Shown piece after piece: positions 28,763 through 37,514 of a stretch of 64,000 nucleotides of DNA (position 1 is its first letter; each line of letters begins with the position of its first letter). The translations under genes and the position numbers were made by a program. A model generated the notes under the pieces. It worked only from the letters and a program-made list of their open reading frames with translations. It was not told the DNA's origin and did no database searches. This stretch comes from Mycolicibacterium neworleansense (GTDB lineage Bacteria; Actinomycetota; Actinomycetes; Mycobacteriales; Mycobacteriaceae): the NCBI RefSeq assembly GCF_001245615.1, contig NZ_CWKH01000003.1, positions 1 to 64,000 of the forward strand, written 5' to 3'.

Positions 28763-30183
28763 TGACCACTCACCTCCAGGCTCAAAAGATCGTCGACGGT
28801 CTCCCGGCGGAGCACCAACCGCGTCTTGCCGTCCTTCACCGCCACCACGGCGGGCCGGCACAGCAGGTTGTACCGACTCGACATCGAGTAGCAGTAGGCG
28901 CCGGTCGCGGCCACTGCCAGCAGATCGCCCGGCGCGATGTCATCGGAGACCCAGGTATCGCGGACGATGATGTCACCGGTCTCGCAGTGTTTTCCGACGA
29001 TGCGCGCCAGGGCCGCGGGTGCGTCGCTGACGCGGGAGACCAGTCGCGCGTCGTATTCGGCGTCGTACAGGGCCGGGCGGATGTTGTCGCTCATCCCGCC
29101 GTCGACGCTCACGTAGCGCCGCTGCGCCGAGGCGCTGACCGCGACGTCCTTGACGGTGCCGACCTCGTAGAGCGTGATGGTGCCCGGACCGGCGATGGCG
29201 CGGCCCGGTTCCACCACCAGCTTGGGCGTGGGCAGCCCGACGGCCTCGGACTCGCTGCGCACGATGGCCTTGAGCTTGTCGGCAAGCTCCTGCATCGGCG
29301 GCGGATCATCTTGCGGCACATAGGAAATGCCCAGACCGCCACCCAGGTCGATGACCGACATCTGCGACGTCTTCTCGACCCCGAACTCGGAGACGACATC
29401 GCGCAGTAGGCCGATCACCCGGTGGGCGGCCACTTCGAAGCCGGCCACATCGAAGATCTGGCTGCCGATGTGGCTGTGCAATCCGACCAGGCGCAGGTTG
29501 TCGGTGGCGAACACCTTGCGGACCGCTTCCATCGCCGCACCGCTGGCCAGCGACAGGCCGAACTTCTGGTCCTCGTGCGCGGTCGAGATGAACTCGTGGG
29601 TGTGCGCCTCCACGCCCGGGGTAACCCGGACCAGCACGTCCTGGACGATGCCCGCCGCTGCGGCGACCTCGTCCAGGCGCTCGATCTCGATCAGGGAATC
29701 GACCACCACGTGCCCGACCCCGGCCTTGACCGCGGTGGTCAGCTCAGCGACGGATTTGTTGTTGCCGTGCAGGGTGATTCGCTCGGGCGGGAAGTTCGCG
29801 TGCAGGGCAACGGCCAACTCTCCCCCGGTTGCGACGTCGAGGGACAGGCCCTCCTGGTCGACCCACCGCGCGATCTCGCTGCACAGGAACGCCTTGGCGG
29901 CGTAGTGCACGTAGTCGCCACCGCCGAAGGCCGCGGCGATATCGCGGCAGCGGGACCGGAAGTCGTCCTCGTCGATCACGAACAGCGGGGTGCCGTATTG
30001 GGCCGCCAGCTCGGTGACGGGTACCCCGGCGATCGTCACCACTCCGTCGTTGCCGCGAACCAGGTTGCGGGGCCACACGTTCGGGGCCAGCAGCAGGATT
30101 TCGTCAGGGGTCTGCGGCTTCTCGGGCGCGCCGGGGTGGTGGATCTCCTCGGCGTGCCTGGGTCCGGCGGGATGCGCGTTCAC
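28759..30183 (-). CDS. lysA: diaminopimelate decarboxylase
   Basis: Makes lysine from meso-diaminopimelate by PLP-dependent decarboxylation (474 residues). The PLP lysine is Lys97 in [19 protein letters not shown], the glycine loop [10 protein letters not shown] and the second-subunit cysteine in GKHCETGD are present. Its ATG overlaps the argS stop by four bases. With argS and the threonine genes it forms one aspartate-family unit. Confidence 0.97.
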   Translation of the reverse strand: MNAHPAGPRHAEEIHHPGAPEKPQTPDEILLLAPNVWPRNLVRGNDGVVTIAGVPVTELAAQYGTPLFVIDEDDFRSRCRDIAAAFGGGDYVHYAAKAFLCSEIARWVDQEGLSLDVATGGELAVALHANFPPERITLHGNNKSVAELTTAVKAGVGHVVVDSLIEIERLDEVAAAAGIVQDVLVRVTPGVEAHTHEFISTAHEDQKFGLSLASGAAMEAVRKVFATDNLRLVGLHSHIGSQIFDVAGFEVAAHRVIGLLRDVVSEFGVEKTSQMSVIDLGGGLGISYVPQDDPPPMQELADKLKAIVRSESEAVGLPTPKLVVEPGRAIAGPGTITLYEVGTVKDVAVSASAQRRYVSVDGGMSDNIRPALYDAEYDARLVSRVSDAPAALARIVGKHCETGDIIVRDTWVSDDIAPGDLLAVAATGAYCYSMSSRYNLLCRPAVVAVKDGKTRLVLRRETVDDLLSLEVSGQ

Positions 30184-31829
30184 ATCCGCTCCGGGGCGGT
30201 GACACCGAGGATGGCCAGACCGTTGGCGATCACCTGACGGGTGGCGTCACACAGGGCGAGCCGTGCCGAATTGAGCTCGCCCGGGTTTTCATCGCCCTGC
30301 GGCAGCACGCGGCAGGCGTCGTAGAACCGGTGGTAGTCCCCGGCCAGGTCTTCCAGGTACCGGCACACCCGGTGCGGCTCCCGCAGCGCGGCAGCGGCCT
30401 TGAGCACCCGGGGGAACTCGCCCAGGTTGCGGATCAGGATGCCCTCTTTCTCATGGGTCAGCAGATCCAGGTGGGCGGTGTCGGCGGTGACGCCGAGGTC
30501 GGCGGCGTTGCGCGCCAGGGCCGACAGCCGGGCGTGTGCGTATTGCACGTAGTAGACCGGGTTTTCGTTGGACGCACTGGACCACAGCGCCAGATCGATG
30601 TCGATCGGGGTGTCCACCGAAGACCGGATGAGCGAGTACCGCGCGGCGTCCACGCCGATTGCCTCGACCAGATCGTCGAGGGTGATGACGGTGCCGGCCC
30701 GCTTGCTCATCCGCACCGGCTGGCCGTCGCGGACCAGATTGACCATCTGCCCGATCAGCACCTCGACGGTGTCCGGGTTGTCCCCGAGCGCCGCGGCGGC
30801 CGCCTTCAGCCGGGCGATGTAACCGTGGTGGTCGGCGCCGAGCATGTAGATGCACAGGTCGAATCCGCGCTGGCGCTTGTCGAGGTAGTAGGCGAGGTCA
30901 CCAGCGATGTAGGCGGCGTTGCCGTCGCTCTTGATGACGACGCGGTCCTTGTCGTCGCCGAATTCGGTGGTGCGCAACCAGGTTGCGCCGTCCTTCTCGT
31001 AAATGTTGCCGGTCTCGCGCAGCTTGGCGATGGCCTGGTCCACGCGGCCGGAGGTGTGCATCGAGTCTTCGTGGGTGTAGACGTCGAAGTCGGTGCCGAA
31101 CTCGTGCAGCGATTCCTTGATGTGGGTGAACATCAGGTCCACGCCGATCACACGGAAGGTTTCCTGCTGCTCGTCGGCGGGCAGGCTCATCACATCGGGG
31201 CGTTTGGCCAGCACGGACGCGGCGATGTCGTTGATGTAGGTACCGGCGTAGCCGTCCTCCGGGGCCGGCTCCCCCTTGGCCGCGGCGACCAACGAGCGGG
31301 CGAACCGGTCGATCTGGGCGCCGTGGTCGTTGAAGTAGTACTCGCGGGTGACGTCGGCCCCCTGGGTGGACAGCAGCCGGCCAAGCGCATCGCCCACGGC
31401 GGCCCAGCGGGTGCCGCCGATATGGATGGGTCCGGTCGGGTTGGCCGAGACGAACTCCAGGTTGACCTTCTCGTTCAGCTCGGTGGAATTGCCGTAGGCC
31501 GCACCCGCACCCAGCACGTTGGTGACGATGACGCCCTGCGCGGACGCCTCGATGCGCAGGTTGACGAACCCGGGCCCGGCGACCTCGGCGGCGGCGACGC
31601 CGTCGGCTGCGGTCAGGGCGGTGGCCAGCCAGCCGGCCAGCTCGCGCGGATTGACGCCGACCTTCTTACCGAGCTGCAGCGCGAGGTTGGTCGCGTAGTC
31701 GCCGTGCTCAAGGTTGCGCGGGCGCTCGACCGTGACGGTGTCGGGCAACGCGGCGGTGTCCAGGTCGTGTTCGGTCAGCACTGCGGCGGCAGTAGCCTTG
31801 AGCAGCTCTGCAAGGTCGGCGGGGGTCAC
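30180..31829 (-). CDS. argS: arginyl-tRNA synthetase
   Basis: Class I synthetase that charges tRNA-Arg (549 residues). The N-terminal tRNA-binding Arg-S domain is followed by the HIGH-type motif PTGPIHIGG and the KMSKS-type motif RMSKRAG. An anticodon-binding helical domain closes the protein. It heads the operon with lysA, and a tRNA-Arg gene lies about 105 bases upstream on the opposite strand. Confidence 0.97.
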   Translation of the reverse strand: MTPADLAELLKATAAAVLTEHDLDTAALPDTVTVERPRNLEHGDYATNLALQLGKKVGVNPRELAGWLATALTAADGVAAAEVAGPGFVNLRIEASAQGVIVTNVLGAGAAYGNSTELNEKVNLEFVSANPTGPIHIGGTRWAAVGDALGRLLSTQGADVTREYYFNDHGAQIDRFARSLVAAAKGEPAPEDGYAGTYINDIAASVLAKRPDVMSLPADEQQETFRVIGVDLMFTHIKESLHEFGTDFDVYTHEDSMHTSGRVDQAIAKLRETGNIYEKDGATWLRTTEFGDDKDRVVIKSDGNAAYIAGDLAYYLDKRQRGFDLCIYMLGADHHGYIARLKAAAAALGDNPDTVEVLIGQMVNLVRDGQPVRMSKRAGTVITLDDLVEAIGVDAARYSLIRSSVDTPIDIDLALWSSASNENPVYYVQYAHARLSALARNAADLGVTADTAHLDLLTHEKEGILIRNLGEFPRVLKAAAALREPHRVCRYLEDLAGDYHRFYDACRVLPQGDENPGELNSARLALCDATRQVIANGLAILGVTAPERM

Positions 31830-31934
31830 GAGGGTCCATCCTATGGTCTGGGGTCCCCGCGCCCCGAATCCGTATTCGCTCTTCTATGCGCTACGCTATG
31901 CAAGCCCAATCGGCGCAGCTGATCTTCAGCCCGC

Positions 31935-32007
31935 GCCCCCGTAGCTCAGGGGATAGAGCGTCTGCCTCCGGAGCAGAAGGCCGCAGGTTCGAATCCTGCC
32001 GGGGGCA
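31935..32007 (+). tRNA. tRNA-Arg (anticodon CCG)
   Basis: A full cloverleaf of 73 nt: acceptor arms GCCCCCG and CGGGGGC, D-loop region TAGCTCAGGGGATAGAG, anticodon loop CTCCGGA in the stem TCTGC/GCAGA, and T-loop GGTTCGAATCC. The anticodon CCG reads CGG. The CCA end is not encoded. Confidence 0.96.
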
Positions 32008-32041
32008 CTCTTCAAAATCCACTCTCACCTGTACAAACAGC

Positions 32042-32461
32042 TCATGCAGGGCTGTTGGTTCCCTTGGCCCACGCCCAGGCGCTCAGCCGCCATCCGTCGG
32101 CACCATCGCGGAGTGCGACCGTGAAGACTCCCCCGGTCTGCACGACCGTCTGCCCCTTGAGGTCGAACGTCATCGTCGCCGGAACGACGACATAGCCGCA
32201 GTCCCCGTTGACGTCGACATGCCGTGGCTCATCGAGCGTGATGCGGTACCCCGATGCGCCGAGATGTTGCCCTTCGGTGAGCACATCGCGCCACCAGTCT
32301 TGAGTTGCCCTCGGCCCCTGCCACACATGCGGCGCCATGCCGTCGAGAATTTGCATGGGATCAGCGCACACCGCGGCCATCGCGTCGGCATCACCGTTGT
32401 TGAAGGCGTCGATATACCGGCGGACCGCCGCCATCGGATCGGTCGAGTCAGACATACCCAA
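32042..32461 (-). CDS. NTF2-like (SnoaL-type) protein
   Basis: A 139-residue protein of the NTF2/SnoaL fold, with the N-terminal helix AAVRRYIDAFNNGDADAMAAV and a C-terminal strand WRLSAWAWAKG. Members include ketosteroid-isomerase-like enzymes and non-catalytic binding proteins; no specific activity can be assigned. It is divergent from an acyl-CoA dehydrogenase, with a palindrome in the short gap. An ATG two codons downstream (MSDSTDP) is an equally possible start. Confidence 0.75.
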   Translation of the reverse strand: MGMSDSTDPMAAVRRYIDAFNNGDADAMAAVCADPMQILDGMAPHVWQGPRATQDWWRDVLTEGQHLGASGYRITLDEPRHVDVNGDCGYVVVPATMTFDLKGQTVVQTGGVFTVALRDGADGWRLSAWAWAKGTNSPA

Positions 32462-32465
32462 ACTC

Positions 32466-32483
32466 TATAGAATATTTTCTATA
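32466..32483. promoter_or_regulatory. operator-like palindrome between the NTF2-like and acyl-CoA dehydrogenase genes
   Basis: TATAGAA-TATT-TTCTATA has perfect 7-base arms around four bases. It is AT-rich in GC-rich surroundings and lies at the divergent start of two genes, upstream of a GntR gene in the same transcription unit. It is the likely binding site of that GntR protein. Confidence 0.6.
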
Positions 32484-32504
32484 AAGTTAGGGAGGAAAGC
32501 CACA

Positions 32505-33662
32505 GTGATCACCTTGTCCGCCGAAGAGCAGGCCATCGTCACCACCGTCCACGACTTCGTCGACAAGCAGGTCCGGCCCGTCGTCCGGGAACTCGAGCAC
32601 ACGAACACCTATCCCGAAGACCTCATCGAGGCGATGAAGGAGATGGGCATCTTCGGCCTGGCGATCCCCGAACCGTATGGGTTCGCCGCGGTTTCGATGC
32701 CCTGCTATGCGCAGGTCACCGAGGAGCTCGCGCGCGGCTGGATGAGCCTGGCCGGCGCCATGGGCGGGCACACCGTGGTCTCCAAGCTGCTGCTGCAGTT
32801 CGGCACCGAAGAGCAGAAGCAGCGCTACCTCCCCCGCATGGCCACCGGCGAGCTGCGCGCGACGATGGCGCTCACCGAACCCGGCGGCGGCTCCGACCTG
32901 CAGGCCATGCGCACGGTGGCGACAAAGGACGAGTCTGGCTACGTCATCAACGGGTCGAAGACCTGGATCAGTAATGCGCGTAAAGCCGGTCTCGTCGCGT
33001 TGTTGTGCAAGACCGATCCTTCCGCCACGCCTGCGCACAAGGGTGTGTCGATCCTGTTGGTGGAGAAGGTGCCCGGCTTCACGGTCTCCAAGGACCTGCC
33101 CAAACTGGGCTACAAGGGTGTCGAGAGTTGCGAGATCAATTTCGTTGACTGCCGGGTGGATTCGGACGCCGTCCTCGGTGACGTCGAAGGACGCGGCTTC
33201 GCCCAGATGATGAAGGGCCTGGAGGTCGGGCGGATCCAGGTCGCGGCCAGGGCGACCGGGGTGGCACGGGCCGCCTTCGATGACGCACTGCAATACGCGC
33301 AGGACCGGGAGAGCTTCGGGGTGCCGATCTGGCAGCACCAGTCCGTCGGCAACATGCTCGCCGACATGGGCACCAAGCTCTACGCCGCCCGCAGCCTGCT
33401 GCTCGATGCGGCCGAGCGCATCGACGCCGGAGGCCGCTGCGACATGGAGGCCGGGATGGCCAAACTGTTCGCCTCCGAGACCGCGATGGAGATCGCGCTG
33501 AACGCGGTCCGGATCCACGGCGGCTACGGCTACTCCACCGAATACGACGTCGAGCGCTACTTCCGTGACGCACCACTGATGATCGTCGGAGAGGGCACCA
33601 ACGAGATCCAGCGCGGCGTGATCGCCAAGCAGCTGGTCAAACGCGGCGGGCTGGACATCTGA
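32505..33662 (+). CDS. acyl-CoA dehydrogenase
   Basis: FAD enzyme introducing an alpha-beta double bond in an acyl-CoA (385 residues). The FAD/substrate segment MALTEPGGGSDLQAM is present, as are the C-terminal RIHGGYGYSTEYDVERYFRD and GEGTNEIQR with the catalytic glutamate position. I choose the GTG at 32505 because GGAGG lies ten bases upstream; the open frame before it overlaps the NTF2-like gene antisense. It is followed by a GntR regulator. The substrate is unknown; short or branched acyl-CoA is plausible. Confidence 0.9.
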   Translation: MITLSAEEQAIVTTVHDFVDKQVRPVVRELEHTNTYPEDLIEAMKEMGIFGLAIPEPYGFAAVSMPCYAQVTEELARGWMSLAGAMGGHTVVSKLLLQFGTEEQKQRYLPRMATGELRATMALTEPGGGSDLQAMRTVATKDESGYVINGSKTWISNARKAGLVALLCKTDPSATPAHKGVSILLVEKVPGFTVSKDLPKLGYKGVESCEINFVDCRVDSDAVLGDVEGRGFAQMMKGLEVGRIQVAARATGVARAAFDDALQYAQDRESFGVPIWQHQSVGNMLADMGTKLYAARSLLLDAAERIDAGGRCDMEAGMAKLFASETAMEIALNAVRIHGGYGYSTEYDVERYFRDAPLMIVGEGTNEIQRGVIAKQLVKRGGLDI

Positions 33663-33693
33663 GGCCACCGAGATGAACAGGAGACGCACACCG

Positions 33694-34335
33694 ATGCGGT
33701 TGTCCGACGTCGCGGCGGCCCACGTTCGTGAGCTCATCGTTTCGGGGCAGCTGCATTCCGGGGAGTTCATCCGTCCGGAGATGGTCGCCGACGAACTCGG
33801 GATCAGCGCCACCCCGGCGCGCGAAGGCCTGCTCCAGCTTCAGACCGAGGGCTTCCTGTCGGTGGAGCCTCGGCGCGGCTTCATGGTGACCGCGCTGTCG
33901 AGCGAGGACATCCGCGACATCTACGACGCCCAGGCGCTGCTGGGCGGCGAGCTCACCGCCCGCACCGCCGCGACGATCACCCCCGCAACCGTCGATGAAC
34001 TCGAGCGCATCCAGGACGCGCTCGAACGTGCCGCTGCCGCCAGAGATTTCGACGAGGAAGAACGTCTCAACCATGAGTTCCATGCCCTGATCTACCGACT
34101 GAGCGGGTCACGCAAGATGCGCTGGCTGATCAAGACGACGCTGGCATACGCACCGCGCAAGTTCTTCGCCGCGGTGGAGGGCTGGCCCGAGGCCTCGGCC
34201 CAGGATCACCGCGCCATCATCGAGCACCTGCGGGCAGGCGATCCCGAGCAGGCCCGCGCCGCCATGGCCCGCCACATCCGCAACGCCGGTGCGCTGCTGG
34301 CCGATCACCTGGCACAAGACGGCGAAGCCGGCTGA
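33694..34335 (+). CDS. GntR family (FCD) transcriptional regulator
   Basis: A 213-residue regulator with a winged helix (MVADELGISATPAREGLLQLQTEGFLSVEPRRGFMV) and a C-terminal all-helical FCD ligand domain with metal-binding-type His residues (HEFHALIY, HRAIIEHL, RHIR). It starts 31 bases after the acyl-CoA dehydrogenase. A second ATG at 33673 exists, but AGGAG ten bases before 33694 favours the latter. It probably controls the dehydrogenase through the palindrome at 32466-32483. Confidence 0.86.
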   Translation: MRLSDVAAAHVRELIVSGQLHSGEFIRPEMVADELGISATPAREGLLQLQTEGFLSVEPRRGFMVTALSSEDIRDIYDAQALLGGELTARTAATITPATVDELERIQDALERAAAARDFDEEERLNHEFHALIYRLSGSRKMRWLIKTTLAYAPRKFFAAVEGWPEASAQDHRAIIEHLRAGDPEQARAAMARHIRNAGALLADHLAQDGEAG

Positions 34336-34449
34336 CGCGGAAACGCACCGATTACTGGTGTGTTGGCAATGAAAAAACAACTTCAGCAAACTGGGCCGGC
34401 ACGGTATACAGTTGCCCCAACGTTTCGACATTCCATGGGGGGACAAGCG

Positions 34450-34791
34450 ATGCACAAGCTCGTTGCAGCGGCGGTGGCCGCCGGCGCCATCAGCGCGGGG
34501 CTCGCGCTCGCCGCACCGGCCGCGGCCGCACCGAACTGCTCCGACATCGTCGACAAGATCAACAGCGAGGACGGCTACACGCCCACCAGCGGTGAGAAGT
34601 GGGCCTGCGCCACCGAGATCCAGGCGAACAAGTGGGCCACCTTCCCCGACAGCATCACCGGTAAGTGGGGCAGCTTCCCCGCCGACACCGCAGATAAGTG
34701 GGCCAATGCGCCCGGCGAGGTCGCCAAGAAGTGGAACGACTTCCCCAAGAATCTTCAGGACAAGTGGTCCGGTGGTGGTGAAGAGGAGTAA
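34450..34791 (+). CDS. secreted KWxxFP-repeat protein A
   Basis: A small protein of 113 residues that I do not recognise. Residues 1-27 form a signal peptide ending in an Ala-rich AAAA site. The mature part has two cysteines (NCSDIV and WACATE), possibly one disulfide. Five tandem 11-residue units then follow, each opening with KW: KWATFP, KWGSFP, KWANAP, KWNDFP and KWSGG. A second gene with the same repeat lies at 38995-39366, on the other side of the ssu operon. A start five codons upstream (34435) is possible. The function is unknown; an exported, perhaps cell-wall or surface-associated, protein is likely. Confidence 0.8.
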   Translation: MHKLVAAAVAAGAISAGLALAAPAAAAPNCSDIVDKINSEDGYTPTSGEKWACATEIQANKWATFPDSITGKWGSFPADTADKWANAPGEVAKKWNDFPKNLQDKWSGGGEEE

Positions 34792-34811
34792 ACCTCCGCA
34801 CACCGCCCTAC

Positions 34812-34848
34812 ATCAGTGGTGATCCGTTTACAGCGGATCACCACTGAT
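34812..34848. terminator. long hairpin between the KWxxFP gene and ssuB
   Basis: Perfect 15-base arms, ATCAGTGGTGATCCG and CGGATCACCACTGAT, enclose the loop TTTACAG. It lies between two convergent genes and ends with a weak T-rich stretch on the plus strand. The ssuB stop codon is inside it, so the last codons of ssuB form part of the stem. Confidence 0.75.
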
Positions 34849-35595
34849 CTGTTTATGGGGGCCTGATTCTCCGACCCCGAGCGCGGCGAGCAGTGCCTCG
34901 CGATGCGCGATGAACTCCGGGTTGCGGTAAGTGCGGGCATCGGGGGTGTGGAAGTCCAGCTTCCGGTCAACGACGAAACGTCCCCCGTCGAGCACGAGAA
35001 CCCGGTCGGCCAGTGTCACGGCCTCGTCGACATCGTGGGTCACCAGCAGCACCCCGGGTTCGTACTTGGCGCACAGCTCCTTGAGGAGTTGGTGCATGCG
35101 GACCCGGGTGAGGGCGTCGAGGGCCCCGAACGGCTCGTCCGCCAGCAGCAGCGCCGGATCGCGCACCAGTGAGCGGGCCAGCGCCACGCGCTGCTGCTCA
35201 CCACCGGACAGTTCGTACGGCCAGGCGTTTTCTCGTCCGGCCAGCCCCACGTCGGCCAGCACCGCGCTCGCCCGTTGCCTGACCTCGCGGCCGGACAGTC
35301 CGAGCGCGACGTTGTCGAGCACCCGCGACCACGGCAGTAGCCGGGAATCCTGGAACACCACCGACACGTCGCGGGCGACGTACAAATCGCCTGTCCCGGC
35401 GACGCCGTGGTCGAGCCCGGCCAGGGCGCGCAGCAGCGTGCTCTTGCCGGAGCCGCTGCGCCCCAGCAGGGCCACGAACTCGCCTTTACGGATGGTTAGG
35501 TCGACCGCATCGAGAATCGTTGTGCCACCGAATGATCGGCTGAGTTGGCGGACGACGGCGACTTCCTCGGTCAGGTTCCCAGTGCGCGCCGCCAC
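34828..35595 (-). CDS. ssuB: sulfonate ABC transporter ATP-binding protein
   Basis: Cytoplasmic ATPase of an aliphatic sulfonate/taurine-type importer (255 residues). Walker A is GRSGSGKSTLLRAL, the ABC signature is LSGGEQQRVALARSLV, and Walker B is ALLLADEPFGALD. The start overlaps the ssuC stop region by 25 bases. It is the last gene of the monooxygenase-ssuA-ssuC-ssuB operon. The exact substrate is not readable from sequence. Confidence 0.9.
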   Translation of the reverse strand: MAARTGNLTEEVAVVRQLSRSFGGTTILDAVDLTIRKGEFVALLGRSGSGKSTLLRALAGLDHGVAGTGDLYVARDVSVVFQDSRLLPWSRVLDNVALGLSGREVRQRASAVLADVGLAGRENAWPYELSGGEQQRVALARSLVRDPALLLADEPFGALDALTRVRMHQLLKELCAKYEPGVLLVTHDVDEAVTLADRVLVLDGGRFVVDRKLDFHTPDARTYRNPEFIAHREALLAALGVGESGPHKQISGDPL

Positions 35596-36446
35596 GACAG
35601 GGCCCTCCTCTCGATGGCGCGGACGACGTAGTCGCCGGTGAGTCCGAATACCGCGTACACCAGCAGGCCGACCACCACGATGTCCAGCTGCCCGTACAGA
35701 CGCGCCTGGGTCATCAGATAACCGATACCGCTGGTGGCGTTGACCTGCTCGACGACCACCAGGGCGGTCCAGGAGATGGTGACGGCGAGCCGCAGTCCGG
35801 TGAAGAATCCGGGCAGGGCACCAGGGATGGCCACCTTGCGGATGAACTGACTGCGGGAAAGCCCAACGGTTTCGGCCAGTTCGACGTGGCGCAGGTCGAC
35901 ACCTTTGAGCTGAGCGGTGGTGTTGATGTACACCGGAATCAACACGCTGGTGGCGATGATGATGATCTTCATGGTGTCACCGATGCCGAACCAGATGATC
36001 GCCAACGGGATGATGGCCAGGGTCGGCACCGCCCGCTTGACCTGGATCGGCCCGTCGACGATGGCCTCCCCGATGCGGCTCAGCCCCGAGATGAGCGCGA
36101 GCGCCAGCCCGAGTACGACCCCGATGGCCAAGGAGATCGAGGCCAGCTTGAGCGAGGCGAGGATGTTCGTGGGCAACCGTCCGTCCGACCACATCTCGCC
36201 GATGGTGCGCACGATGTCCAGGGGGTGCGGCAGGGTACGCGGATCGAGGATGCCCAGTTGCGAGGTGATTATCCAGACGGCCACCAGCAGAAGCGGTCCG
36301 ATCGCCAATGCCCCGGGGATGACCCGCCCCGGTCCCAGCCGCCGGCGACGCTGGGTACCCGACCGGTGCTCCAGATGCGGATAGTCCCGGGCCTTAACGT
36401 ATTCCGGTACCGCCGTGGTAGCCGGCACCGTGTGCACAGCGGTCAC
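35571..36446 (-). CDS. ssuC: sulfonate ABC transporter permease
   Basis: Inner-membrane permease (291 residues) of the binding-protein-dependent type with about six membrane segments. The EAA loop is ELAETVGLSRSQFIRKVAIPGALPGFF. It starts at a GTG in a 4-base GTGA overlap with the ssuA stop. The frame is open further upstream inside ssuA but carries no family sequence there. The first ~50 residues are cytoplasmic and basic. Confidence 0.9.
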   Translation of the reverse strand: MTAVHTVPATTAVPEYVKARDYPHLEHRSGTQRRRRLGPGRVIPGALAIGPLLLVAVWIITSQLGILDPRTLPHPLDIVRTIGEMWSDGRLPTNILASLKLASISLAIGVVLGLALALISGLSRIGEAIVDGPIQVKRAVPTLAIIPLAIIWFGIGDTMKIIIIATSVLIPVYINTTAQLKGVDLRHVELAETVGLSRSQFIRKVAIPGALPGFFTGLRLAVTISWTALVVVEQVNATSGIGYLMTQARLYGQLDIVVVGLLVYAVFGLTGDYVVRAIERRALSWRRALGT

Positions 36447-37501
36447 TGCTTGCCCGTCGACGTCGCGTTCAGATCGGCGAACCGGGAATCGAACTCGTCC
36501 TTGGCGTGCAGTTGTTTCCCGGAGAATGCGCCGGCCTGCTGCAGCAGGTCGATGGTCTCCTGCTGGGTGTTGATCAGCTCGTCGGTGAATCCCGGCACCG
36601 ATGACTTTCCGTCGGCCGCCGCAATCGCCTTGGCGTCCTCCGGACTCACCTTCTGGTCCTTGATCAGGTACTCGTCGATCCAGGTCTGCTTGTTGTCGTT
36701 GAGCCACTGCTCGGCGCGGTACCACGCGATCACGAACTCGCGGATGGCGGCCGCGCGAGCCGGATCGGACAGCGCGTCCCGGCTGGCGTAGACGTAGTAC
36801 AGGCCTGGGTAAGCGCCTGGGGCGTTGGGGATTTCGATGCTCCCCTCCCCCGCGGTGGAGGCGAGGTAGCGGACGCGGTCCGGTTGCTTGAGCACCGCGG
36901 CGTTGACCTGTTCGGCCCGCAAGCCGTCGGCGAACTCGGCCAATCCCAGATTGATCGGCTGCACGTCCTTGATACTCAGACCGACCGACTTGAGGTTACG
37001 CAGCACGACCGCCTGTTGTGCCGTGCCTTCGTTGATCGCAATCTTCTTGCCGGCCAGGTCCTTCAACGTCTTGATGCCCGAACCCGGCGAGGTCGCCAGC
37101 ACCAGTCCGTTTCCGTCGTATCTCACCGCGCCGACGATGGGTACCCCGGCGTCCGAATACTGCGCCAGGATCGGCGGGACATCGCCGACCCGGCCCAGCT
37201 GTGCGTTGCCCGAACGGATCGCCTCCAGACGCAGCGGCCCGCTGCTGAAGTTGGCGTAGGTGACGTCGGCACTGAGCCGGTCCTGCTCGCCGGAGAGTTT
37301 GAACAGGGTCTTGAGCCGGTTCGCGTCGTCGGCCACCACCAGGCTGGTTCCCGCGGGAACCGCCACGGGGATCGGTGCGTCGGCGGACAGTCCGCCGGAA
37401 TTCGACGTGCCGGAGCCCGATGTCTGGCAGGCACTGACCATGCCCGCGATGAGGCCGGCGGCAACAACCACCCGGGTCAAGCGGGTCAACGGATTACGCA
37501 T
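36443..37501 (-). CDS. ssuA: sulfonate-binding lipoprotein
   Basis: Extracytoplasmic binding protein of the importer (352 residues). The N-terminus MRNPLTRLTRVVVAAGLI leads to the lipobox GMVSAC, so it is lipid-anchored at Cys25. The rest is an NMT1/SsuA-type periplasmic-binding fold with ANFSSGPLRLEAIRSGNAQ and LAGKKIAINEGTAQQ. It follows the monooxygenase after 13 bases. Confidence 0.9.
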   Translation of the reverse strand: MRNPLTRLTRVVVAAGLIAGMVSACQTSGSGTSNSGGLSADAPIPVAVPAGTSLVVADDANRLKTLFKLSGEQDRLSADVTYANFSSGPLRLEAIRSGNAQLGRVGDVPPILAQYSDAGVPIVGAVRYDGNGLVLATSPGSGIKTLKDLAGKKIAINEGTAQQAVVLRNLKSVGLSIKDVQPINLGLAEFADGLRAEQVNAAVLKQPDRVRYLASTAGEGSIEIPNAPGAYPGLYYVYASRDALSDPARAAAIREFVIAWYRAEQWLNDNKQTWIDEYLIKDQKVSPEDAKAIAAADGKSSVPGFTDELINTQQETIDLLQQAGAFSGKQLHAKDEFDSRFADLNATSTGKQ

Positions 37502-37514
37502 GTCAGGTCCCCTG

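Noticed and set aside
30330..31922. Long open frame antisense to argS
   Set aside because: It mirrors the argS codons, has no homology and no start signals.
31935..34800. tRNA-Arg as attachment site of a genomic island
   Set aside because: No integrase, no repeated tRNA 3' end and no change in neighbouring gene type was seen.
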